This document shows, one piece after another, positions 46,368 through 57,979 of a DNA stretch of 64,000 nucleotides. Source of the DNA: Guadua angustifolia (Eukaryota; Streptophyta; Magnoliopsida; Poales; Poaceae); the NCBI GenBank assembly GCA_036346375.1, contig JAYEVE010000344.1, positions 1 to 64,000 of the forward strand, in the 5' to 3' direction. Each line of letters begins with the position of its first letter. Position 1 is the stretch's first letter. Under the pieces are notes generated by a model, which was given only the letters and a program-made list of their open reading frames with translations, made no database searches and had not been told where the DNA came from. Made by a program: the position numbers and the translations under genes.

Positions 46368-47826
46368 TGTCGGTACTCGAATATGCAAATCTGGATCCTC
46401 TATGCATTTTGCACTAGTTCAGATCAAGTTAGTGCACATCGCCTCAACATAGATGAATATTACAAGCATACACAAGTGAAAATATAATAAAAGACTTTAT
46501 CTATTAAATATAACCTATTAAACGACCTTATGTTCAACCTTACATAAATACACCACATTGACTTAGACTAAGAAATAAATGAAACTACATAGAAAGTAAA
46601 TTATTCGTAGTAACCCTTCAATTTGCCACAGCAAGTGAGAAGGTTCACATCCTAGTTGATCGCTACCCTTGCTACTCCTCACAAGGTGTGTAGATTCTAC
46701 TCTAATTGGTGATTTATTGTTGCAAAGGTGAGTACATAAAGCACTTAACTAGTTGTGCATGTAATGCAAATCTATTATATCGCATGATTGGCTTACTCCA
46801 AATGAATAGTTGAATTGGTTATTTTCCATTAAATTATCATTTATAAAAATTACAACAAATAGATTGAAAAGTAGTAAAACAAATAATAGCAATAATAAGT
46901 TTCTTAGTTACTTCTCAAAAAATTGACTCACAAACCTTAAATCAAATTCTATACTTCCATATATAGGTACATTGTCTCCATTCCCAAGTTTATATTATCA
47001 AAATCTAACCCGTAAGTGTAATTCCTGAGCATTGCTCAATACTGCGAGATGGCTATTCGAATAGGATTGACACTTTGTTGAGGTTATACATTTTACCCAC
47101 AAGATACAGTCATCTCACTACAAAGGCAAATGATTGTAACAAAGCCTTTGCATTGCTCTATCTAAATGCAGTACAGCCAGCTGATGTTTCAACACTAATG
47201 AGACTGGTTACCACACTTAGGCCCCCTCTTACACAATGTGAGTCTACCAGTGCACCCGAAACCCACACCACTATAACAATACCAAAACCTAGAGATTACA
47301 AATTAATCAGCTAGGTCTGTCTCATACCAGATTTATAGTTGTATGATTAACTCAGTTCAAATACTTGGAAGGTTAAGTTCTTAGGTTGACCAAGGCAGTA
47401 CTTACCAAAAAAATAATGACCATTATCCACACCATCAACCTTTATTTATCAAAATAACAATGCGAACGCACAAATGCCACACTAGCCCACTATAATTCAC
47501 AGCTCCTGCCGCTTGCTCTAGTCTAAATCATTTTGCCACCCAAGTCGATTACCATGCACCACTTTCCATCAACAATATTGTGTGACAACACATCACACAC
47601 CATTTTATAAATATATTCTATATTTCATTAAGCAAGATTAATTTTGCATTCTCAAAATGATTTCAACAACTCGTTGATGGCTAAGCAAACTAGCACATTC
47701 TAACCATCCCACGCTGGCAATTAATAGTTACCAATTAATAAAGAACCATTCTAGGGTGACAAATGAATCATGGCATACAACTGACAAGGTTGACTTAAGT
47801 TCAATTAGGTTGAATAACTACGACCC
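46368..47826 (-). repeat. Partial gypsy LTR, minus orientation, inside the E remnants
   Basis: Read on the minus strand, it follows the right half of the gypsy-D LTR. GGTGGCAAAATGATTT..AGCAAGCGGCAGGAGC (near 47530) matches 33008-33055. GCTTTGTTACAATCATTTGCC..GATGACTGTATCTTGTGGGTAAAATGTA (near 47145-47083) matches 42070-42130. The end TATTCGAGTACCGACA is at 46368. The left ~1.5 kb of LTR is missing at the junction with E2. Confidence 0.75.
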
Positions 47827-48230
47827 ATATTAAATCATAACCATTCTGAGTTCTAGGTAAACCAGTAATAAAATCCTTTTTGATTTCCTCCCACATCATT
47901 TATGGCACTTTTAGCAATTGTAATAAACCAAGAGGGCCTCGATGCATTGCTTTCACTCTCGACATATGTCACACAAAGCAACATGCTCAAGAACTTCACA
48001 TTTCATATTCAACCTCCAAAATGTTTCCTTCAAATCTTGATCTATCTTTGCACTTCCTAGGTGAATACAATACCTTGAATCATGAGCTTCACAAGAATCA
48101 ACTTCTTTAGCTCCTTCTTATTCGGTATACAATTTTGTCTTTTGATACACAAAGTACCTATGTCATCCAAAGTAAACTCCTTATCCTTGCCTTCATCCAT
48201 CTTGGCCTTAATTTTCTTGATTTTAGTGTA
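47827..48230 (-). pseudogene. gypsy-E2 integrase N-terminal part
   Basis: The minus strand carries zinc-domain pieces. LEDQIRKR leads in near 48240, and EAHDSRY.IHLGSAKIDQDLKETFW can be pieced together near 48100-48000. DFITGLPRTQNGYDLIWVVV follows near 47885-47827, the first catalytic Asp region. The frame ends there against LTR sequence, with stops and shifts throughout. Confidence 0.75.
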
Positions 48231-49680
48231 ATCATTCTAACCTTTTTCTGATTTGATCCTCCAAAGTTGGCTTTACATGTAGGGTAGCTAGAATCCTCGG
48301 TACAACGTCCAGTCTTAGCTTTCGAAATTCCTTACATTTTCCAAACTTACTCTCCTGAATTAACATGTTAGTATTGTGGCTTTTTTGACTTAAGGCATTA
48401 GCTACCACATTAGCTTTTCCAAGGTTATAATGAATTCCCACATTATAATCTTTGATTAACTCCTACCATATTCTTTGTCTCATATTGAGATTGGACTGAG
48501 TAACGATATATTTTAAACTCTTATAATCTGTATATATATCTCACATTTATTCCCAATAAGATAGTGATGCCACAACTTCAAAGCACGACTACGGTAGCTA
48601 ATGCCAAATCAAGTGCCGTAATTTTCTTCATGCGCCTCAATTGTCTCCAAGCATCTGCAGCAACTTTTCCATTTTGCATTAACACACATCCAAATCCTTG
48701 ATGCGAAGCATCATAATAGAAATGGCAACACTAGCACTAGTGTTGTTGTTAACCTTTTCTTTAACTCACGAAAACTCTTCTCGCACTCTAGTGTCCATGC
48801 AAACTTCTTTTCTGTCTTCAACAACTACGTAAGGAGTTTAACAATTATCGAGAATCCTTCAATAAACCGACAATAATATCCCTCCATTCTGAGAAAACTA
48901 CAAATTTGGGTTAGTGACTTTGGTTGTTCCCAATGCAACACTGCTTTGACTTTACTTGGATCAATGGCAACTCCATTAGCAATCATTATATGATCAAAGA
49001 ATTCCACTTTTTTTTCCAAAAGTCACACTTATTAAACTTAGCATATAATTGCTACCCTCGAAGCTTCTCAAGAATAAGCCTCAAGTGCTCTTCATGATAT
49101 TCTTCTGCATAGAGTAGACAAGAATGTCATCTATGAATACGACAACAAACTTATCTAGGTATTCTATGAAAACTTTATTCATCATATTCATGAAATAAGC
49201 AGGGGCATTAGTCAATTCAAATGACTTGATTGTGAACTCATAATGTCCATATAGTATTGAAAATGTTGTCTTGAGCACATCTTCTGTGCGAATCTTCAAC
49301 TGATGATATCCTGATCTAAGATCAATCATGGAGAAAATTCCAGTTTCTCAATACTTGTTCTTTATCATCACATCATTAAGTGCATGATAATCAATGCACA
49401 TCCTTAAAATATTGTCCTTCTTCATGATAAACAAAACATATGCTCCCTATGGCGATGAACTAGGTCTTACAAAATCTTTTTCCAACAACTCCTCAATTTG
49501 CATCTTCATTTCTACCACTTACCCAGAGGCATCCGATATGATCTCTTGGCTATTGGGGTTGTACCAGGCACCAATTCAATCACAAAATCTATATCTCGAT
49601 TGGATGACATTCCGTAAATCTTCAAAAAATATCTGGGTATTCATTGACAATTGGTACTTCTTCTAAACTAACAACTTTAA
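48231..49680 (-). pseudogene. gypsy-E2 reverse transcriptase and RNase H
   Basis: From 49329 downward: MIDLRSGYHQLKIRTEDVLKTTF, GHYEFTIKSFELTNAPAYFMN and FVVVFIDDILVYS near 49150, the catalytic box present. From 49019: KVEFFDHIMIANGVAIDPSKVKAVLHWE and FLRMEGYYCRFIEGFS. From 48441: MGIHYNLGKANVVANALSQK and LATLHVKPTLEDQIRK. The family has FGLTNAP where E2 reads FELTNAP. Frames are interrupted between these blocks. Confidence 0.88.
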
Positions 49681-49834
49681 CATTGTTAACTATCAACTAA
49701 CCATCACGAATCGTGGTCGCTTGAAACTCCACTCTTTCACCTTTCGGGCTTTCAATTGACACACTCTTCAACCACAGTCCCAACACCACCTTGTGTTTGG
49801 ATAACCAACCCATTTCAAGGATAACAACTAATGT

Positions 49835-50074
49835 CTAAATATCCAAAATAATTAGGTTCACTTGGAACTCTGTTCTATCAATGAGCAACTTAACTCCCAA
49901 ACATCCTAGGTTTGATCGAAGTTCTAATCTAAGGGATTGAACTAATAGCATACACTTAAGATTCAAAATATACAACCCATTTCCAATCGCAAAATCTTGA
50001 GAAATAGAGGAATGTAAAGCTCTAGAATCAAAAAAATTTGTTGTATGTACTGAGTTAACTAGGAACTTACCCAA
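49835..50074 (-). pseudogene. gypsy-E2 aspartic protease
   Basis: MGKFLVNSVHTTNFFDSRALHSSISQDFAI is read near 50074-49985. The catalytic FDSGASHS motif is changed to FDSRALHS, so the flap-forming Gly and the following Ala-Ser are altered. LLIDRTEFQVNLIILDI follows to 49835. Confidence 0.8.
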
Positions 50075-50092
50075 TACAATATCTGACGCTTC

Positions 50093-51010
50093 CTAAGCTT
50101 CTTTAGTCGTGATGTGGTTGACACGACCTCTCACTATGGCTTGGGGCATAGCTCCAGCTTGAATAGCTCCATGAGTAACTTCTAGCATAGGTGTTTTGGT
50201 AGGTGCAGGGCTAAGATTGAAATGGACATGTGTAACACCTCCTCTCTTAGGACAACTATTGGCGAAGTGTCCCAGGTTGTTGCAACTGTAACAGTGCCTG
50301 ACTATCACCTGTTGACTTCCTCCTGACACGTTGTTTGCCTAAGAAGATGTATGAAAATTTTGACTAGTTGGACGCAGTGTAGGGGATGGCATCTTGAACA
50401 TAGCTTTTGGTTGAAACCTAACAAACTAACGAGGTGCAGCCCTCACTATCTACTGTCCTTAACAAGCTACTTGTTGTGCCATTTTACGCTTATGGTTGTC
50501 ATCATGCACTTTGCACTTATCCTGTAGAATAAGGGCCTTGTTGACCAATTCTTGGAAATCAAGAAAATTATGGGTAATTAATCCAACTTGCAATTCAGAA
50601 TTCAGTCCCTTCATGAAACGGGATTGCCTTGCCTTATCTGTTGCAACATCATTAGGTGTATAGTGTGCAAGCTATGTAAACTTGTTTAGATAATCAGCCA
50701 CTGATTGGCTTCCTTGCTTGATAGCTCCAAACTCTACTTTCTTCAAGTCCATGACACCTTTAGGAACATTGTACTTGTGAAAAAGTATAAACTCTTCCCA
50801 AGTGATGTCTTGTGGGTTCTCATCAAGAGCACAATAGTTCTCTTACCATTCAGCAGTTGTTCCTTCCAACTGATGAGAAGCATGAATCACCTTATCATTT
50901 CCAACTCACTAAATGATGTGAAACCTCCTTTTGATTGTTCTAAGCCAATCATCTGCTTCTATTGGGTTAGCATTCCTAGAAAATTTGGGTAGACAAGTCC
51001 TCATAAAGTT
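50093..51010 (-). pseudogene. gypsy-E2 gag
   Basis: The minus strand near 50990-50700 shows the Retrotrans_gag core: ADDWLRTIKRRFHI, ASHQLEGTTAEW and ITWEEFILF.KYNVPKGVMDLKK.EF, with stops between. The zinc knuckle at 50329-50093 reads RHCYSCNNLGHFANSCPKRGG with CX2CX4HX4C complete. Confidence 0.82.
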
Positions 51011-51324
51011 GACAACTTAGATTATGGACGAGTCCCATTATTAGTTCCTTGGTTTGCATTATTAGAAGTTGCTTGGTTTGTGATGTTCTGCACTTGCTGC
51101 ATCATGGTATGCATCAACTGAGTCTATGCAACAGGGAAAGCTCAGAAATTCTACATATCAATTTATGGTGCTGGTTGGGGTAGCAGCATCTCATTCAAGT
51201 TCTCACTGGGTCATGAACCACTTATGCTAGCTCCATTGTTTCCTTGATTTTGAACCATTGGTTGATCACTCCAAGGTATAGAGAAAAGAGGGAGAAAGCA
51301 TAGATAAGTAATAAAGAACTAATG

Positions 51325-52246
51325 TGTCGTGACCCGAATTCACCAATTTGAACCCACTGTGTTTACCGCACTAGTCCCTAGATCAACGCTAGTGCACATA
51401 GCTTAACGTTGGCAAATATCACATCATACACAATGATAAGAATAATAAGACTCCATTTATTGATATAACTAAGTGTATGATCTTATGATCAACTTACATT
51501 ATTGAGCCATGCAAAGCTAGACTGTAAATAAAACTAGGACAATTGAAGCGAAAATAGCAAAAGACGCTGGTGACTCATTAGTACACCACAAGCGGCTGAC
51601 AAGACTTGGGCCTAGTGACTCGTATCCACCTGGCGCAACAAAAGCGGAAGGAAACGCTTTACACTTTGCGCTAGTTAATGAAGGCGAAGGATTAAACACA
51701 TTGGCGTTAATGGCGCGTGGAGTCCACGGCGGTAACGCACGGCGGTGGCGCTTCCGAAAACTGAAGACGAGCGACGTGGCTTGATCATATCCATCCATGC
51801 GGCAACGAATCAACGGCCTCCGAAGCGCAAGCGACGCGGCCCTCTCGCAACCGCCCGATTCGAATCAAACGGCGGATTTTAAATGTCGATTAGGGTTCCC
51901 AGTTTTGGGCTGGCGATGAGCACAGTAATGGGCTCGACCCAACACTGTTCATCGGTTTTTCCCGAGTTTTTGAATAAAAATAATTTCAAAAATTCAAATA
52001 AATCATTTGGGGCTTGTAAAATATCAGAAAAATTCTATAAAAATTCCAAAAAATATTTTGGAACATTTTGGACTCAAATAAAATAATTTAATTTATATTT
52101 TGCAAAAACTTATTCATTATTTAATTAATTTCCAAAGAAAGATTAATTTCCAAAAATTCCAATTAAATCTAAATAAATTCCAAAAATTCTCAAAAATTCA
52201 AAATAACTATTAAGTTAAAAATGGACCAAATTTTTGGGATGTTACA
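51325..52246 (-). repeat. 5' LTR of gypsy-E2 (shortened)
   Basis: On the minus strand it starts TGTAACATCCCAAAAATTTGG (52246) and ends GGGTCACGACA (51325). At 922 bp it is about a third the length of the gypsy-D LTR, with start and end kept and the middle deleted. A GC-rich block lies at 51590-51880. Confidence 0.8.
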
Positions 52247-52565
52247 CAAGGCGTGAGCAAGAATGATTGAGACTATGAGACCTAATGTGATTATGTGAAG
52301 TACATCCACGCACTCATCGGTGGGGAAGAAGCCATGATTAGGCGGCGGTGAGGTGTTGGTGGGGTTCTGTCAAGGGCCATCGATGGGGGCGGCGCTGGTG
52401 GGGGGCGCTGGTGGCGGGTGCTAGTGAGAGGCGCTAGTGGGGGTCACAGACTATCGAGGGCCACCAGTGCAGCAGCGCTGGTGGGGAGCGGATTGTTGGT
52501 GGGGGCGGTGGTTGCTGCAGCCTGTGCGAACGAGCGGGAGGAGCAAGAATTTGGGGAAGATGTGG
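52247..52565. other. GC-rich stretch between gypsy-E2 and CACTA-4 repeats
   Basis: Repeats of GGCGCTGGTGG and GGGCGGTGG type dominate 52370-52510. Frames on both strands are open through composition. No family is recognised. Confidence 0.4.
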
Positions 52566-52579
52566 CGGCGAGAGAGATT

Positions 52580-52800
52580 TATATTTGGTCCCATCAATCC
52601 CGGTTGGTGTCTTCAATTGGGACTGATGCTTAACATCAGTACCGGTTGAATACATCAACTGGGACTGATGACTCATATCAGTCCTGGTTGCACACACCAA
52701 CCGAAACTAAATACCCAGATTATACGGAAGCCCTAGGCACTATCAATACCGGTTGGTGTATCCAACCAAGATCGATAGAAGATCATCCTGTTGTATACTC
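52580..52800. repeat. CACTA-4 subterminal repeats (CCGGTTGG / CAACTGGGACTGATG units)
   Basis: Alternating units include CATCAATCCCGGTTGGTGT, CAATTGGGACTGATG, CATCAGTACCGGTTGAATAC, CAACTGGGACTGATG, ATCAGTCCTGGTTGCACACACC and TACCGGTTGGTGTATCC. The AGTCCCGGTTGGT / ACCAACCGGGACT theme is common in grass CACTA subterminal regions. Confidence 0.75.
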
Positions 52801-52830
52801 CAACCCAGATCGATTAAAATTATTTTCTAA

Positions 52831-53283
52831 CCATCTAATATAAATTAAAATTATAAAAAATCATAAGAAATAAAGTAATTTTTGCACTCTTATAATTCCA
52901 TTGAAAAATTTCACCTTGTTATATAAATTTAATTATTGCTTCTTTGCTTCATAAAAATAATAAATCATACTTATTCCACACTAAAATGATTTTCAAAAAA
53001 TAAAATAAGGTTACTAGTCATTTATAAATTCCTTTTATAGTTTCTACAATTCGAAATAATATGAAAAATTTATATATTCTTTAGAATATTATTTTCCAAC
53101 CATCTAATATAAATTAAAATTATAAAAGAATATAAGAAATAAAGTAATTTTTGCACTCTTATAATTCCATTGAAAATTTTCACCTTCTTATATAAATTCA
53201 ATTTTTGCTTCTTTGCTTAATAAAAATAATAAATCATACTTATTCCACACTAAAATGATTTTCAAAAATAAAATCAAGTTATT
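52831..53283. repeat. Pair of ~190-bp direct repeats
   Basis: The copy from about 52826 to 53017 and the copy from about 53095 to 53283 are nearly identical, 269 bp apart. They share CCATCTAATATAAATTAAAA, TTTTTGCACTCTTATAATTC and CATACTTATTCCACACTAAA. They are non-coding and AT-rich. Confidence 0.85.
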
Positions 53284-53289
53284 AATCCA

Positions 53290-53412
53290 AAGTTGGCATA
53301 TAGGGCTTAAATAACTACTTTACAAATTTGGAACCATATAGGGGCAAATTTGGAAGGTGAATCCAAATCGGACATATAGGGGCTCAAATGGCTACTTTAC
53401 AAATTTAGAACT
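53290..53412. repeat. Short tandem duplication
   Basis: GGCATATAGGGCTTAAATAACTACTTTACAAATTTGGAAC (53293) and GGACATATAGGGGCTCAAATGGCTACTTTACAAATTTAGAAC (53369) are two copies ~76 bp apart. Confidence 0.75.
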
Positions 53413-53439
53413 ATATTCATAATTCATACATGGGTTTAT

Positions 53440-54826
53440 ACAACATGGTTGGATTTATTTGCTAACATACTTTGTTTTTACAAGCGATCCTTCATTATGA
53501 TCACAGTGTACGTAGGGAGATTCCTTTGTATCATTCAAGACACTAATGTCTACGTCCACTGTGAAAGGAGGCAGCTCGTCGAACTGATTATACTCTTCTT
53601 CGTCCATGACACCCTCAACTCCGACAATCCTTCTTTTACTTAGAAAAACCACATGGTGCCTTGGTTGATCGCTACTACTAGTCTTCTCCTTCTGCTTTTT
53701 GTTTTCATAGACTTGTCATTCTGCTTCTTGCTTTTAGTAAGCTTGTCCTTCTACTTTTTTGGTTTGTTGTCCTTGTCCATCACATAGAATACCAATGTCA
53801 AATCATTAGCGAGAACGAACGGTTCGTCCCTATAGGCCACTTGCTTGAGGTCCACAGTTGTCATACCGTACTCGTCAATCTCCATGGCTATCAGTTTGAC
53901 CCATTGGCATCAAAATAGAGAGATTTTTAAAGGTCCATACTCGAGCTCCCAGATCTCCTCTACGAAATCATAGTAGGTGTCCATCTTTCCATTTTTATCC
54001 AAGGCATCTATACGGATGCTGCTGTTTTGCTTGGTGCTCTTGCTATTCTAGGTCAGTCGTGTAAAATGTGTACCCATTTATCTCATACCCTTGGAATGAT
54101 ACGATTGTAGTGGACAGTCCCTGAGCCAAGAGTTTCAACAATTCATTATCTGTCTGGTTGCCCAACAGTTGCTTTTGTAACCAACCACCGAAATGATCCA
54201 TTTGCTCGATCGCGATCCACTTATCCGACTTTTTCCGGTATTGGTCGTAGACTCATCTCGTGATCATAGATATACGGAGCCACTACAGTTGCTTGTTTCA
54301 ATATCGTGAAATGTGCTTGTTTAAATGAAAGTAGATCGTCACTATAGGATTCTTTTCTCCTTAGAGTCACTTTTCCCCATAGCCTCCCCTCATGGCGTGA
54401 TACAGGGATGCCAATCAGATTCAGATCATCAATATAATTAACACAAAACTCAATCACCTCCTTTGTGCAAACACCCTATGCAATGCAGCCTTCTGGGCAA
54501 GACCGGTTACGAACATACTTCTTTAGGACACCCATGTACCTCTCGAAAAGGAACATATTGTGGAGGAACACAGGTCCGAGAATTTCTATCTCTTTAATAG
54601 TGTGGACTATGAGATGGACCATAATATCAAAGAATGATGGAGGGAAGATCATCTCAAGCTAACCAGACTATCGACCACATCATTATGCAGATTAGATACC
54701 TTATTCGGCTCGATGACCTTTTGTGACACTGCATTGAAGAACGAACACAACTTTATGATTGTCCCTCATACCCAGTCCAGCAAAATAAATCGCACCGCCA
54801 CTAGGAGCAACTGTGTCATCAACATG
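53440..54826 (-). pseudogene. CACTA-4 TNP2-type transposase, C-terminal half
   Basis: Minus-strand words run from 54826. FPPSFFDIMVHLIVHTIKEIEILGPVF is near 54638-54560. RYMGVLKKYVRNRSCPEG is near 54538-54485. EVIEFCVNYIDDLNLIGIPVSRHEGRLWGK is at 54457-54365, the DUF4218-type region. HFTILKQATVVAPYIYDHE follows. Later pieces match the DUF4216 area and end: PYVHCDHNEG near 53500 and, N-terminal to it, DEEEYNQFDELPPFTVDVD (53610-53555), the typical C-terminal region. Stops and shifts occur between blocks. The N-terminal half is lost at the gypsy-F junction. Confidence 0.85.
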
Positions 54827-55640
54827 TGTAACGTCCCGAAATTTGGCCTGATTTTAATTTTGGAGTTATTTAAAATTTTTGTGAATTAGTTAAATTTATT
54901 TGCATTTAATTGAATTTATCTGAATTTTTGGATTTAATTGAATTTTTGTGGATTTTTTGGAATTTATTGGATTTAAATAAAATTTAATTAAGATATTCTT
55001 CTCTTGATTAATTAATGTCAAAAAAAGTATTTATCAAAAATAAATGAAAATATTTTATTTAAGCTCTAAATACCTTGAAATATTTTCTGGAATTTTTCTA
55101 AAATTTTTCGGGTATTTTTAGTTCCCCAAATAAATGCTTTGAATTTTCAAAATTGTTTTTATTGTTAAAACCCGGTTTTAGGTTACCATGTTGTTGGGCC
55201 GCCCAACACCGTGTTCGCATGAGGAAACCCTAATCGCCGCTTCACTCCGCACCGTCCGATCGTGATCGAACGGTCGGATTTGACCGAAGCTTCTCGGGAC
55301 GAGGCGACTGTGCACCGCCGTCCGCCATTGGGTGTCGGAGATCTTGTCAGGGATTTTGTGCGCGCCTCGAGGCATGTCCGGCGAGTGAAGTACACCCGTG
55401 CTCAAGACTCCATTCCGCCACTTCGCCCCATCTCTCGCTCTCAACCACCCTCAGAGACCTCGCTAGAGCTCGCCAGAGAAACCATCGCCCTTCACTTCGG
55501 TTTCCTTCGTGTCTCGCCGCCATCCACCGCTCTCCACCGTCGCCGAGACCCTCACCAAGTTCACCAAGCCAAGGCGATCCGCTGGGTTACTTCTTCCGAC
55601 CGAGAGGTTTCGAACGCCTGCCGATCTTCGTCGTCTTTCT
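54827..55640 (+). repeat. gypsy-F: left part of a gypsy LTR
   Basis: Starts TGTAACGTCCCGAAATTTGG and follows the gypsy-D LTR through the AT-rich part and the GC-rich block: GTTGGGCCGCCCAACACCGTG at 55193, GGCATGTCCGGCGA near 55372, and GTTACTTCTTCCGACCGAGA near 55586. It breaks off at about 55640, where copia gag sequence starts. It is an older relative of the gypsy-D LTR, not a copy of the same age. Confidence 0.8.
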
Positions 55641-55675
55641 AATGATCCATTGGGTTACTTCATCCTCTTATCATT

Positions 55676-56240
55676 GTGCGTGTCTCTAAGAGTGGTGAGA
55701 TTGTAGTTGCTTCCAGAGTGAGCACTACTATGTTTAGGTCTGCTGGAGTTGTCCGTGGGATGACTAATAAGAAAGTTGCTCCTCCTGCTACTTCAGCCTC
55801 TGGTAAGGCGAAGTATACTTACACCTTCTGTCAAAAGGATGGACACCTAGTAGATTTCTGGTTCAGACGTGCTAAGATCACGAGGCACGAGTATGTTGCT
55901 GCTCTTAGGGCTATTCAGGGTCATCCCCAGACTCTGGGTGCTCCTAAAGCACACACTGCTATTAGACAGGTTAGAGAGTCGCCTGTTTTTGGGCTACGTT
56001 CAGGACTTGGTTTTCATGTTGTTCATTCGAGTTTTAGTCCTGAAGCTGCTTGTGGTCAGTCTTACCGTCATCCTCTTGATATTACTCATTTTTCCCATCG
56101 ATGTGGATATCAGCAGTGTGAGGTGTTTTCTGGTAGGAGAGTCAGACAGCTTCACTGGGATGGTCCGCCCTTGCACCACAGCGGGTCAACCCAGTCTCAA
56201 CTCCCAAACCTTCTACTAGGGTTGCTACTTCTGATCTTGT
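55676..56240 (+). pseudogene. copia-G gag C-terminal part with degraded zinc knuckle
   Basis: An open frame reads VAPPATSASGKAKYTYTFCQKDGHLVDFWFRRAKI near 55775-55880. The knuckle should be CX2CX4HX4C; here the first Cys is Tyr and the last is Trp, so zinc binding would fail. Downstream frames up to 56240 are probably the gag-protease linker. An overlapping frame (55869-56219) is a shadow. Confidence 0.75.
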
Positions 56241-56384
56241 GAAGTTAAGCGTCAGAGAGACACTAGGGTCTAGTCTTCTTCCTCTGTGGCTGGTACTTTG
56301 AGGCGTCGTGTGGTTCAGTATTGGGTTCTCAGGTCTTCACTTTATCCCAGTACTAAGTCCTCTCTCTCTCTTTTGGCTATATCA

Positions 56385-56640
56385 GGTTCGTCGACGGGGA
56401 AGGGAGATGTTTGGATTGTTGACTCCAGTTGTTCTCACCATATGATCGGAGACTCTCGTTGATTCTCTTCCCTAGTCTGAGCCCCTGATGATGAGTTGAT
56501 CACTTTTGGGGATGCTTCTTCAGGTAGAGTCATTGCAAAAGGTACTGTTTGCATTAATGAGAATTTTATTCTTAAAGATGTTGCCCTGGTAAGTAAGCTG
56601 CATTATAATTTGCTTTCTGTTTCTTAGTTTATCGATGACT
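56385..56640 (+). pseudogene. copia-G protease region
   Basis: GKGDVWIVDSSCSHHMIGDSR at about 56398-56460 is the copia protease site; the usual DSGCSHHM has Ser in place of Gly. FGDASSGRVIAKGTVCINE then DVALVSKLHYNLLSVS follow to 56625, interrupted by stops. Confidence 0.8.
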
Positions 56641-56769
56641 CTTTTGAGGTAAGCTTTAAGAGCAATACTTGTAGAATTCTTAATTCATCAGGGGAGTTAG
56701 TTTGTGGGATTTCTATATTTGAGAGAGTCTTCCGTGCTAATTTTTCTGCTTCTTCTGGAGAATCTTTTC

Positions 56770-57530
56770 ATTGTTTGATTGCTTCTGAGTCTCGTGATCT
56801 CTCTTTCTTGCATATGAGACTTGGTCATATTGGTTTTGATCATTTCACCAGAGTTAGTAGCCATGATCTCATTCGTGGTTTACTCGAACTTAAGATGATC
56901 AAAGACTTAGTTTGCACTCCTTGTCGACATGGCAAGATGGTTACTAGTTCTCATCCCCCAGTCACCATAGCGATGACTGATGCATCAAGATAGATTTTAC
57001 ACATGGACACTATTGGTCCAGCTAGAGTGCAGTCAGCGGGAGAGAAGTGGTATGTTCTTGTCATTGTTGATGACTTTTCGAGGTATTCTTAGGTATTTTT
57101 CATGGCCTCGAAGGATGAGACCTTTCTCACTTCAAGGGTTTCGTCAGTAGGTTATCTATTGAGCTCCCCGGTACCTTACGAGCTATACGCAGAGGTAATG
57201 GCACGGAGTTCAAGAACTCCTACTTTGAGAGTTTCTGTGTGGAGTCTAGGTTAGAGCATCAGTTTTTCTCTCTAGACGCCCCACAACAAAATGGCGTATT
57301 GGAAAGGAAGAACAGGACCCCGGTTGAGATGGCTAAGACGATGTTAGATGAGTACAGTACACCTAGGAAGTTTTGGGCTGAGGCTATAGCTACTGCTTGC
57401 CATGTTTCAAATTGTGTTTTCTTGAGAGCACATTTGCATTGCACTTATTACGAGTTGAGGTATGGGCGAAAGCCCAGTGTATCTCATTTTAAATTTGCGT
57501 ATTTGGATACAAGTGTTTTATCTTGAAGTC
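56770..57530 (+). pseudogene. copia-G integrase (gag-pre-integrase and core)
   Basis: LSFLHMRLGHIGFDHFTRVSS near 56800-56865 is the zinc-type gag-pre-integrase module, followed by CTPCRHGKM. The core has HMDTIGPARV near 57000 (first Asp), WYVLVIVDDFSRYS near 57047, NGTEFKNSYFESFC near 57198-57240 (Asp replaced by Asn in the reading here), and DAPQQNGVLERKNRT near 57277-57320 (Glu present). KFWAEAIATACHVSN and YELRYGRKPSVSHFK follow. Stops at 56991 and 57090, and shifts near 57110-57240. Confidence 0.88.
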
Positions 57531-57979
57531 TGGTAACCTAGATAAGTTCGAGTCTCGTTCTTCTGATGGTATTTTTCTAGGTTACTCGACTTCTTCTCAT
57601 AGCTATAGGGTCTAGAGTTATGATACGAATAGGATCATAGAGACCTGTGATGTGTCCTTTGATAAGTCTAACCTAGGAGCTAGACTTGATATTTCAGACT
57701 CTTCTTATCCCTCCGAGACCATCTTCGTTGAGGATGAGGATGATGGTGTTCACCTGAGGTGCCTCTTGTTTCCATTTTTGCACCTCAGGGAGACCAGCCA
57801 TTGCCTTTCGACTCTCCTTCAGTGGGTGGCCCTGTTTCTACCTCTTCTATTAAAGAGGTAGAGGCCACTTCTACTTCTGGTCCTCCCCGTCATATCTAGA
57901 AATCTCATCCACTTGATCAGATCATTGGTGATCTATTTGAGCATGTGACGTGCTCAAAACTAGGTTTATCTTCTTTCTG

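Larger units (their letters stand above)
47827..52246 (-). mobile_element. gypsy-E2: older Ty3/gypsy element, 5' LTR to integrase, minus orientation
   Basis: Minus-strand order: LTR (52246-51325), gag, protease, RT, RNase H and integrase N-terminus, broken off within the core at about 47827. It belongs near gypsy-D by LTR start and protein words. No PBS is recognisable after the LTR. The 3' end is missing. Confidence 0.85.
52566..54826 (-). mobile_element. CACTA-4: 3' part of a CACTA transposon, minus orientation
   Basis: Contains subterminal repeats (52580-52800), AT-rich repeats (52831-53412) and the C-terminal half of a TNP2-type transposase on the minus strand. No TIR was found at the left edge. 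The right side is cut by a gypsy LTR at 54827, which begins within the transposase frame. Confidence 0.75.
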
